A stretch of 9,400 bases of DNA from CAZLPW01 sp964561495 (GTDB lineage Bacteria > Fidelibacterota > Marinisomatia > Marinisomatales > UBA1611), in NCBI GenBank assembly GCA_964561495.1, contig CAZLPW010000074.1, positions 1 to 9,400 on the forward strand. The letters are read 5' to 3'. The translations under genes and the position numbers were made by a program. This document shows positions 1 to 6,755 of the stretch, piece by piece (the first letter of the stretch is position 1; every line of letters begins with the position of its first letter). The notes beneath the pieces were generated by a model, which was not told the origin of the DNA, did not search any database, and saw only the letters and a list, made by a program, of their open reading frames with translations.

Positions 1-1208
1 AGGAGTCAGCATTTGATTTCTATATTAATGATCGCACTTTTAAAACAAATGATACTAAACTAAATATAACTGTTAATGATAGCCAATTATTTTGCAATGA
101 TAAGAATAGTTCTAATATCAGGATTAATGCTAATTCAAATAGCAAAGAAGAATACATATTAATTGACTCTCTGCCTATAGGACGTGGTTTCCATTGGGAG
201 AATCATATCCCAGTTAAAGTCTTAGGAAATATTATTGTTATGGTTATGAAAAATAATATTTTTGTGGTTAATCAAATCAAATTAGAAGATTACATAATGT
301 GTGTATCTACTTCAGAAATGAGTGCAGAATGTCCTCCAGACCTCCTTAAATCACAAACTATAGCAGCACGTTCCTGGCTATTAGCTGCGTGCGAGCAAAA
401 ACATAAAGAGCTAAATATCGATGCGTGTAATGATGACTGCTGTCAAAGATATCAAGGAATAAATAATTTAACAAACCACGCGATAGAATCTGCTGGCTCT
501 ACTAGAGGTAAAGTACTAATATTTTTTAATGAAATATGTGATGCCAGATACTCTAAATCATGCGGCGGTCTTACTGAAGACAATCAAAATGTCTGGGATG
601 AAAGTGAAAAAAAATATTTGCGCTCTGTTGTAGACTCAGATAAAATTAATCGTCCTATTCTAAACAATGCTATTGGCCTAAAATCATGGCTTTTATCCAG
701 CCCTGAATGCTACTGCAGTCCTAAGGTAGTACCAGAAAACAACCTACACAAATACTTGGGAGCTGTAGACCAAGATAAAAATTATTTCCGCTGGGAAATT
801 AGTATTAGTCAAAAAGATTTGATCAATAATATTAAAACCCAAACTGGTAAAATTTTTGGATATATTCAAACACTTGTTCCATTAAAAATTGGTAGCTCAT
901 CACGAATTTTGTCATTAAAAATTGAAGGCTCTCAAGATGGAGGCCGTGGAAATTTAATACTTAATTCAGAGTATGATATCCGTAAAGTTTTGCATACTAA
1001 TTTTTTATTTAGTTCAGCTTTTTTAATCCAAACTGAATTTGAAGATGATTCTTATCCAGCTTGGTTCCATCTTAAAGGAGCTGGCTGGGGTCATGGTGTT
1101 GGGATGTGCCAAATCGGAGCACTTGGAATGTCCCTTAACAAAAAAACTTATTCGGAAATATTAAACCACTATTTTCCAGGAACGCACTTACATACCCTTT
1201 ATGAATGA
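1..1208 (+). CDS. SpoIID/LytB-domain protein (amidase-enhancer type), 5' partial
   Basis: The reading frame is open from base 3 without a stop and gives 401 residues. The ATG at 240 is not the true start, because family sequence (the RGFHWE segment just before it) lies upstream; the N-terminus and any signal peptide are outside the window. Typical SpoIID/LytB features follow in order: VNQIKLEDYI, then a conserved Glu-Met pair (Glu codon 315-317, matching the catalytic Glu of B. subtilis SpoIID), an AARSWLLAAC segment, ARYSKSCGG and, near the C-terminus, GAGWGHGVGMCQIGA (1077-1121). SpoIID is a lytic transglycosylase acting on peptide-free peptidoglycan during sporulation; LytB-type relatives are described as amidase enhancers. 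The long form with a DDCCQRYQG segment resembles Bacteroidota homologues, which do not sporulate, so a cell-wall remodelling or recycling role in the periplasm is more likely. The protein has twelve cysteines. It overlaps the next gene by 8 nt. Family assignment is firm; exact activity is inferred. Confidence 0.9.
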   Translation, partial: ESAFDFYINDRTFKTNDTKLNITVNDSQLFCNDKNSSNIRINANSNSKEEYILIDSLPIGRGFHWENHIPVKVLGNIIVMVMKNNIFVVNQIKLEDYIMCVSTSEMSAECPPDLLKSQTIAARSWLLAACEQKHKELNIDACNDDCCQRYQGINNLTNHAIESAGSTRGKVLIFFNEICDARYSKSCGGLTEDNQNVWDESEKKYLRSVVDSDKINRPILNNAIGLKSWLLSSPECYCSPKVVPENNLHKYLGAVDQDKNYFRWEISISQKDLINNIKTQTGKIFGYIQTLVPLKIGSSSRILSLKIEGSQDGGRGNLILNSEYDIRKVLHTNFLFSSAFLIQTEFEDDSYPAWFHLKGAGWGHGVGMCQIGALGMSLNKKTYSEILNHYFPGTHLHTLYE

Positions 1209-3054
1209 TACAATATCACTCCACTGGTTAGACTGGATAATTATTTTCTCATATATTGTTTTTTCGTTATATGTAGGTATACTTTTTAGTAAAAGGGCGT
1301 CAAAAAGTACCGAAGAATATTTTTTATCAGGGCGAACACTACCCTGGTGGATTGTTGGCACTTCTATGGTCGCGACTACCTTTGCGGCTGATACTCCACT
1401 TGCAATAACTGAGTTTGTAAGAGGTCCTGGCATCTGGCAAAACTGGTTTTGGTGGAATTTGCTTATGGGCTCATTATTGGGCGTTTTCCTATTTTCTCGT
1501 CTTTGGCGTAGAGCAGAGGTGTTAACAGATAATGAACTTTTAGAAATTAGGTATAGTGGTAAACCTGCGGCTTTTCTTAGAGCATTTAAGGCTGGGTATT
1601 TTTCAATACTTTATAATTTTATTGTTATGGGTTGGGTGATAAATGCAATGGCTTCAATTGTTTCAGTTATGCTAAATATGGATAAATGGACCGCGGTATG
1701 GATTTGTGTTATAATTGCTCTTGTTTATGCAATTCTATCTGGTTTCTGGGGCGTCGTTATTACTGATATGGTACAATTTTGTATTGCGATGTTCGGTTCA
1801 ATTACTCTGGCAATTATTGCACTAAATCACGTAGGCGGCATGGAATCACTTTTGATTAAATTATCAATGCTTGAAGATAGTGGAGTGGTAAATAAAAACA
1901 CATTGAAATTTATCCCACCTGTTCCAGAAGCAGATTTTACCACCTCTAAATTTTGGGAATCTCCTTTTTCAAAATTTTTGATTTTTATTTCAGTTATGTG
2001 GTGGAGCAGTCATAACACAGATGGTGGTGGTTATATAATTCAGCGAATGTCATCAGCAAAAAATGAGAGGCACGCACTCCTAGCTACGTTATGGTATAAT
2101 CTAGCGCACTACGCCTTGCGTGTATGGCCATGGATAATTGTTGCTGTCGTATCAATTGCAATGTTTCCTTTGATACCAGAGCCCTATTCAGAGCTTGGAG
2201 TAAAAGCAGGTTATCCGCTTGTCATGAACAGTCTTCTTGGTCCAGGCCTTAAGGGAATTTTGATAGTTTCATTTTTAGCTGCCTTTATGTCAACCATAGA
2301 CACCCACTTAAACTGGGGAACTTCTTATATTATCAATGATATATATAAAAGATTTATTAAGCCTGAAGATTATTTTTCTTCTAAAGAAATTGCCCAGAAC
2401 CACTACGTAAAAATTGGAAAATTTATTACTGTGATTTTAATGGTTTTTTCGGCGTTTTTCGCCGTAAAAATGCAAAGCGTTTCTAAAGCCTGGGAATTTA
2501 TTTTTTCTATGGGTGCCGGCATTGGCCTGGTATTAATATTAAGGTGGTTTTGGTGGAGAATAAACGCCTGGACGGAAATCACTGCTTTAGCGACTTCTAT
2601 GGCTATAACTATTTTACTTGAGCTAATTGCATGGCGTCAGACAATTTCGTTAGGCAAAGATTATTCATTATTCGGATCAGACCCAGTTCTCTTTGGTATT
2701 TCACTTCAAGTTCATCATAAGCTTATGATTATTGTTCCTATTGCAATTTTGGCATGGGTTTCAGTTACTTTTTTGACAAAACCAGAACCTAATCAAACTT
2801 TGCGCAAATTTTATGAACAGATTCAACCAGGCGGATGGTGGTCACCGATATCTGATAATTTCAAACACACATTAGAACCAGTCTCTAATGGAATTTTTAT
2901 ACATTGGATTTCTGGTATAATGATGATATATGGTTTTACATTTGGCATTGGGAACCTTGTATTTATTAATTATGGAAATGCCTTACTTTTATTCGGAATT
3001 GCGGGGATTGGATTATTTTTAGTTTGGAATAAGAGTATCTCAAAGCTTAATTAA
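1201..3054 (+). CDS. Sodium:solute symporter family (SSS) transporter
   Basis: This 617-residue, very hydrophobic and Trp-rich protein is a secondary transporter of the inner membrane, expected to couple Na+ influx to uptake of a sugar or other organic solute. The N-terminal helix (about residues 9-30) is followed by RASKSTEEYFLSGRTLPWW, a segment typical of the family. The broken helix TSMVATTFAADTP lies near residues 55-67. The segment AAFMSTIDTHLNWG has A361, S364 and T365, which align with the Na+-site residues of vSGLT, and it is followed by the family's NDIYKRF stretch. About 13-15 membrane helices are expected. The C-terminus continues past the core with FYEQIQPGGWWSPI and two further helices, as in a Bacteroidota-type subgroup. 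The ATG at 1201 is needed because the first helix begins only nine residues later; it lies inside the end of the SpoIID gene, which suggests translational coupling. The substrate cannot be read from the sequence; the neighbours hint at amino sugars. Confidence 0.93.
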   Translation: MNDTISLHWLDWIIIFSYIVFSLYVGILFSKRASKSTEEYFLSGRTLPWWIVGTSMVATTFAADTPLAITEFVRGPGIWQNWFWWNLLMGSLLGVFLFSRLWRRAEVLTDNELLEIRYSGKPAAFLRAFKAGYFSILYNFIVMGWVINAMASIVSVMLNMDKWTAVWICVIIALVYAILSGFWGVVITDMVQFCIAMFGSITLAIIALNHVGGMESLLIKLSMLEDSGVVNKNTLKFIPPVPEADFTTSKFWESPFSKFLIFISVMWWSSHNTDGGGYIIQRMSSAKNERHALLATLWYNLAHYALRVWPWIIVAVVSIAMFPLIPEPYSELGVKAGYPLVMNSLLGPGLKGILIVSFLAAFMSTIDTHLNWGTSYIINDIYKRFIKPEDYFSSKEIAQNHYVKIGKFITVILMVFSAFFAVKMQSVSKAWEFIFSMGAGIGLVLILRWFWWRINAWTEITALATSMAITILLELIAWRQTISLGKDYSLFGSDPVLFGISLQVHHKLMIIVPIAILAWVSVTFLTKPEPNQTLRKFYEQIQPGGWWSPISDNFKHTLEPVSNGIFIHWISGIMMIYGFTFGIGNLVFINYGNALLLFGIAGIGLFLVWNKSISKLN

Positions 3055-3088
3055 AGAATGTTTTCACCTTTTAAATAAATTTTAGTTA

Positions 3089-4201
3089 ATGACTCTTCCT
3101 AGAAGAATATATTCAATCGATGTTTTTAGAGGCATCACTATCGGATTGATGATAGTGGTTAACAATCCTGGTACTTGGAGCAGTGTATATTCACCTCTCT
3201 TACATGCTAAGTGGCATGGTTGTACAATCACTGACCTTGTTTTCCCATTCTTTATGTTTATTGTTGGAGCATCAATGCGTTTTGCTTTTGTCCGGTGGCA
3301 TAATTTTGCTTCTGAAAAATTTTTTAAACATGTGTTTTTTCGATCCCTATCAATTTTTTTGGCAGGCTGGTTTATTCATGCATTTCCTTTTATAAGGCAA
3401 GACTGGGACTGGTCAACATTCCGTTATATGGGAGTTTTACAAAGAATATCCATAGCATATTTTTTTAGTTCATTAATTGTGATTAGATATAATTTTAAAG
3501 AAATCTTAGTAACAATTTTTAGTATCCTTTTTTTATATTGGGGATTAATATGGTTGGGAGGATCTGGAGATCCCTATAGTCTTGAAACCAATTTTGTTCG
3601 CAAAATAGATATCTGGGTTTTTTCAGAAAGCCATTTATGGAAAGGTACAGGTATTCCGTTTGACCCAGAAGGTTTGCTCAGCACACTCCCTTCTATTGCA
3701 ACTGTTCTTATTGGTTACTTAATAGGTGGTATGCTCCATACAACAAAACAATACTCTGATTGCGTAAAACGGATGGTCGTTTTTGGCCTTGTGTCAATTA
3801 TACTTGGTTTAATATGGGGATTATTTTTCCCGATAAACAAGGCCCTTTGGACAAGCTCTTATGTTTTGTACACTGGTGGTATTGCATCTATTTTTCTAGC
3901 ATCCCTAACATATTTAATTGATATAAAAAAATATAAAAAACCATTTTGGCCTTTTGAAATATTTGGAACTAATTCAATATTTTTATTTGTTCTATCTGGG
4001 ATATGGGCAAAAATAATTTTAAAAATAAATCTCGATTATAATGGGACTCTTTTATCTGCACATAGTTATTTTTATAAAACTATATTTGAGCCTATTGCTG
4101 GAAAGTATAACGGGTCTTTATTTTTCGCATTAACTCATGTGATCTGCTTTTGGTTAATATTATTCTGGATGAATAGAAAAAAAATTCAAATAAAGCTCTA
4201 A
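3089..4201 (+). CDS. NagX/HGSNAT-like multipass membrane protein (DUF5009, acyltransferase type)
   Basis: This 370-residue integral membrane protein has roughly ten hydrophobic helices. Its N-terminus carries the hallmarks of the bacterial relatives of heparan-alpha-glucosaminide N-acetyltransferase: SIDVFRG at residues 9-15, NNPGTW at 25-30, LLHAKWHGCT at 37-46 and DLVFPFFMFIVGAS from 49. H39 corresponds to the active-site histidine proposed for human HGSNAT, which passes acetyl groups from cytoplasmic acetyl-CoA to glucosamine across the membrane. Bacterial members are often named NagX and are linked to N-acetylglucosamine use, where uptake has been proposed. It is therefore either a transmembrane amino-sugar acetyltransferase or an amino-sugar transporter. 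It follows the symporter after 34 nt, and its TAA stop shares one base with the next ATG (TAATG), so it sits in the same operon. No Shine-Dalgarno precedes the start. The family is clear; the activity is not. Confidence 0.88.
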   Translation: MTLPRRIYSIDVFRGITIGLMIVVNNPGTWSSVYSPLLHAKWHGCTITDLVFPFFMFIVGASMRFAFVRWHNFASEKFFKHVFFRSLSIFLAGWFIHAFPFIRQDWDWSTFRYMGVLQRISIAYFFSSLIVIRYNFKEILVTIFSILFLYWGLIWLGGSGDPYSLETNFVRKIDIWVFSESHLWKGTGIPFDPEGLLSTLPSIATVLIGYLIGGMLHTTKQYSDCVKRMVVFGLVSIILGLIWGLFFPINKALWTSSYVLYTGGIASIFLASLTYLIDIKKYKKPFWPFEIFGTNSIFLFVLSGIWAKIILKINLDYNGTLLSAHSYFYKTIFEPIAGKYNGSLFFALTHVICFWLILFWMNRKKIQIKL

Positions 4202-5118
4202 TGCTGAACCTATTATCTATTGTTCTGTTAATCTCAAATTTTTTACTAGCTAGTACTAAACAATCTAAGACCCCATACATAATTGTTTTAGGCATTCCAC
4301 AGGATGGTGGCATTCCTCATGCTAATTGTATCAAAAAATGTTGCAAAAATGAGTGGGGTAAAAAAAAATCGGAAAAAGTCTCTTGCATAGGTCTTATTGA
4401 TCCAAGGAGCAACCAAAGTTGGCTCTTTGATTCTACACCAGATTTTCCAGAACAACACTATACAATCACTTCCAAACATAAAACAAAGCTTGAGGGTATA
4501 TTCCTAACCCATGCACATATCGGGCACTACTCAGGTTTAATGTATTTAGGTAGAGAGGTTATGGGAGCAAAAATGATAAATGTATTCGCTATGCCAAAAA
4601 TGTTTTCATTTATTAATAACAATGGCCCATGGAATCAACTCATTAGATTAAATAATATTAGTTTAAAAAAAATCATAGCACGAAAAGAATTAAAAATAAA
4701 TGATCAGTTATTTGTTAAACCAATATTAGTTCCACATCGCGATGAATATTCAGAAACAGTCAGCTACCAGATTATGGGACCAAATAAAAGTATACTATAT
4801 ATACCAGATATTGATAAATGGTCAAAATGGGAAGAGGATATTTTATTAAAAATAAAGTATGTAGACCTATTATTAGTTGATGGAACTTTTTTTTCAGCTG
4901 ATGAAATTCCAAATAGAGATATGAGTGAAATTCCTCATCCTTTGATATTAGAAAGCATGGATCTATTTTCAAGCTTAAGTACTAAAGATAGAAATAAAAT
5001 TTTTTTCATACATTTAAATCATTCCAATCCAGCAGTTAAAAAAAATAGTGCAGCCCGAAATCTTATAAAATCTAAACGTTTTAATATTGCATATGAGGGA
5101 ATGCTTTTTGAATTATGA
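4201..5118 (+). CDS. PqqB-like metallo-beta-lactamase-fold hydrolase, probably exported
   Basis: This 305-residue protein starts with a short hydrophobic stretch (residues 1-17, ending LLAS) that looks like a signal peptide, so it probably acts in the periplasm. The fold begins at YIIVLGIPQDGGIPH, followed by a Cys cluster (C43, C47, C48) comparable to the zinc-binding cysteines near the N-terminus of PqqB. The metal motif is HAHIGH (H104, H106, H109), an HxHxGH variant in which Gly replaces the usual Asp. Further candidate ligands are H179 (VPHRDE), D203/D205 (IPDIDKW) and H274 (HLNHSNP). Homologues are often annotated as coenzyme PQQ synthesis protein B, but no pqqA, C, D or E is present here and cytoplasmic PqqB has no signal peptide, so a PQQ role is doubtful. 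It shares one base with the upstream stop and overlaps the next gene by ATGA. A nine-A run (4360-4368) encodes K54-K56. The substrate is unknown. Confidence 0.85.
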   Translation: MLNLLSIVLLISNFLLASTKQSKTPYIIVLGIPQDGGIPHANCIKKCCKNEWGKKKSEKVSCIGLIDPRSNQSWLFDSTPDFPEQHYTITSKHKTKLEGIFLTHAHIGHYSGLMYLGREVMGAKMINVFAMPKMFSFINNNGPWNQLIRLNNISLKKIIARKELKINDQLFVKPILVPHRDEYSETVSYQIMGPNKSILYIPDIDKWSKWEEDILLKIKYVDLLLVDGTFFSADEIPNRDMSEIPHPLILESMDLFSSLSTKDRNKIFFIHLNHSNPAVKKNSAARNLIKSKRFNIAYEGMLFEL

Positions 5119-5885
5119 AAAGTGTTTTTATCACAGGAGCATCTTCTGGAATAGGAAAATCTTTGGCAATAGTTTATGCCATGAACGGATATATAATAGG
5201 CTTGGCATCTAGAAACCAGAATGCAATAAAAGATGTTGCAAAAAAATGTGAAAGTCTAGGTGGTGAAGCTTTTACATATGTATTAGATGTTACCAAACCA
5301 AATGATTGTGCTTTAGTAGCTAAAAAATTTATCGAAGATGCTAATGGCATAGATATTGTCATTGCTAATGCAGGGATAGGAGGTGATGATAAAATTACAA
5401 GCGGCTCTAGTAAATCAATTAATAAAATTATTGATACAGATTTATTAGGGGTTACAAACACTGTAATGCCTTTTATTCCACATATGAAAAATGAGGCAAG
5501 AGGTACACTAGTTTGTATTAGCTCAGTGGCAGGTTTCCTACCTTTACCTAATCATGGTGGTTATGTTGGCTCTAAAATTGCAATTAGATATATATTTGAT
5601 TCTTGGAGAATAACCTTAGAAAAATATAATATTAAAGTCATCACTATTTGTCCTGGATTTATTGATACCCCTATGGTTAAAGGTCCTGCAAGAAAATTAC
5701 CAATGAAGTCTTCATCAGAGGCAGCAAAAAAATTCTTTGCTTATATTAAAAAAAAGAAGGGAACATATATCTATCCGTTTTATTATAGAATTCTGATTAA
5801 ATTTATAGAAATTTTACCCAACAGATTTTATAATTGGGTAATTCAATCTGTTTATCCAAAAAATAAAAATGAAATCAAAAGCTAA
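5115..5885 (+). CDS. Short-chain dehydrogenase/reductase (SDR family)
   Basis: This 256-residue classical SDR is a cytoplasmic NAD(P)-dependent oxidoreductase with a Rossmann fold. The cofactor motif TGASSGIG is at residues 7-14, DVT at 58-60 and NAG at 85-87. The catalytic Ser is S137 (ISSVAG) and the YxxxK motif is Y150-K154, with the usual 13-residue Ser-Tyr spacing. R33, just after the second beta strand, favours NADP(H). The position usually held by the fourth catalytic residue, the Asn of NxxG, is Asp here (D109 in DTDLLG). PG and T(P)M after the active site (PGFIDTPM) are typical. The C-terminal 50 residues are rich in aromatic and basic residues and might touch the membrane. The start overlaps the stop of the upstream gene as ATGA, and the 3' end overlaps bioY by 17 nt. 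The substrate cannot be predicted; SDRs with this layout are often labelled only as oxidoreductases. Confidence 0.9.
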   Translation: MKSVFITGASSGIGKSLAIVYAMNGYIIGLASRNQNAIKDVAKKCESLGGEAFTYVLDVTKPNDCALVAKKFIEDANGIDIVIANAGIGGDDKITSGSSKSINKIIDTDLLGVTNTVMPFIPHMKNEARGTLVCISSVAGFLPLPNHGGYVGSKIAIRYIFDSWRITLEKYNIKVITICPGFIDTPMVKGPARKLPMKSSSEAAKKFFAYIKKKKGTYIYPFYYRILIKFIEILPNRFYNWVIQSVYPKNKNEIKS

Positions 5886-6438
5886 GGTTTTAAATAACCA
5901 AAAATTAATCTTCCCTGATATCTTATTATCACCACTGATATCTATTATACTTGGGTCCTTTTTTATTGCAATTCTAGCCCAAATCTCAATTCCTATACCT
6001 TTTAGCCCAGTACCAATTACAGGTCAAACAATTGGTGTAGTAATTGTTGGAATAATGCTTGGTCCATGGAATGGCGCTTTGGCAGTTGTTTCTTATATTT
6101 TTGAAGGAGCATTAGGTTTACCTGTATTCGCTAATTTTAGTTCTGGAATTCATGTACTGACAGGACCAACCGCTGGTTATATTTGGAGTTTTATAATTGG
6201 TGCTTTTTTGATTGGCCTTCTAGATAGATTAGGCTTAACATCAAATTTTATACTTAGCTTTTTATCGTGTTTGATGGTAACAACTTTAATATTAGTATTT
6301 GGTGCTTTGTATCTAGCAATTTTTCAGGGTAGCTTAGGGTCTGCCTTGTCTCTGGGGTTTTACCCATTTTTGGTTGGAGATTTTGTGAAATCTTTTCTAT
6401 CAGCGTTCATAATAGTTGGACTAAAAAAATTCAGATAA
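5869..6438 (+). CDS. bioY: Biotin transporter BioY (ECF S-component)
   Basis: This 189-residue membrane protein has about six helices, the normal size for BioY. It is the substrate-binding component of the energy-coupling-factor biotin transporter in the inner membrane. Signature segments are IPIPFSPVPITGQT (about residues 40-53), EGALGLPVFANFSSG (about 79-93) and LTGPTAGYIWSF (about 97-108), which match the conserved biotin-binding loops. The start at 5869 lies within the end of the SDR gene, and no other Met occurs before the first core helix, so the overlapping start is the best choice. No bioM/bioN or general ECF ATPase and T-component genes lie in this window. The protein either uses shared ECF modules encoded elsewhere or works alone, as reported for some solitary BioY proteins. 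The last 18 nt overlap the convergent gene on the other strand. Confidence 0.95.
   Translation: MKSKAKVLNNQKLIFPDILLSPLISIILGSFFIAILAQISIPIPFSPVPITGQTIGVVIVGIMLGPWNGALAVVSYIFEGALGLPVFANFSSGIHVLTGPTAGYIWSFIIGAFLIGLLDRLGLTSNFILSFLSCLMVTTLILVFGALYLAIFQGSLGSALSLGFYPFLVGDFVKSFLSAFIIVGLKKFR
6421..6438. other. Tail-to-tail coding overlap of convergent genes
   Basis: The last six codons of bioY (ending KKFR and a TAA) and the last six of the minus-strand dehydratase (ending SEFF and a TAG) use the same 18 bases on opposite strands. I see no GC-rich hairpin with a T-run on either side, so transcripts from the two blocks must overlap at their 3' ends unless termination occurs inside a coding region or depends on Rho. 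Confidence 0.85.
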
Positions 6439-6711
6439 AATAGCTTCAGTCTTTTGTGCCATCTTTATACAAGAATGGGTTACACCACCATAATCGTGGG
6501 AAGTAAAAAAAACTTCAATTTTGCAATAGCCAATCTTCAAATCTGGATGATGATTTAACTCTTCTGCTTTCTGGGCAATAAGATTTATAAACATTATTGA
6601 CTCCATGTAACTATTAAAACTGATTTCTTTTTTTATAAAACCATTTTTATAACTCCACCCACTTAAATCTCTCAAGAAAGTGTTTAGTTCTTTTTTATTA
6701 ATTAGACCCAT
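6421..6711 (-). CDS. Pterin-4a-carbinolamine dehydratase (4a-hydroxytetrahydrobiopterin dehydratase, PCD/DCoH/PhhB family)
   Basis: This 96-residue protein is full length for the family. It dehydrates 4a-hydroxytetrahydropterin to quinonoid dihydropterin, recycling the pterin cofactor after aromatic amino-acid hydroxylation; it is a small cytoplasmic enzyme. The family signature is clear: AEELNHHPD with H54, H55 and P56, and TSHDYGGVT with H72 and D73, giving the catalytic histidines at the expected spacing. SGWSYKNG near residue 17 matches the conserved N-terminal Trp region, which supports the ATG at 6711. No phenylalanine hydroxylase gene (phhA) is in the window, so its partner is elsewhere or the protein has another role; PCD homologues without a hydroxylase are known in many bacteria. 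It is last in the minus block, 44 nt after the MATE gene, and overlaps bioY by 18 nt. No Shine-Dalgarno is seen. Confidence 0.93.
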   Translation of the reverse strand: MGLINKKELNTFLRDLSGWSYKNGFIKKEISFNSYMESIMFINLIAQKAEELNHHPDLKIGYCKIEVFFTSHDYGGVTHSCIKMAQKTEAILSEFF

Positions 6712-6755
6712 AATCCAATTTTAATAAAACTAGATGAATATGACTTTTCATAATT

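Noticed and set aside
240..242. ATG at 240 as the start of the SpoIID gene.
   Set aside because: The same frame stays open to base 3 and encodes conserved family sequence upstream, so the gene begins outside the window.
1188..1433. 81-codon minus-strand frame across the SpoIID-symporter junction.
   Set aside because: It is antisense to two well-supported coding regions and resembles no family I recognise.
2444..2470. Inverted repeat CGGCG-TTTTT-CGCCG with T/A flanks inside the symporter gene, resembling a terminator hairpin.
   Set aside because: The stem is only 5 bp before a mismatch, no T-run follows it on either strand, and the bases encode a normal stretch of the symporter (FSAFFAVK).
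3183..3395. 70-codon plus-strand frame rich in Leu and Phe within the NagX-like gene.
   Set aside because: It is an out-of-frame reading of a membrane-protein gene, which naturally gives hydrophobic shadow peptides.
5174..5461. 95-codon minus-strand open frame opposite the SDR gene.
   Set aside because: It is antisense to the conserved Rossmann-fold region, has no recognisable domain, and is best explained by the codon pattern of the real gene.
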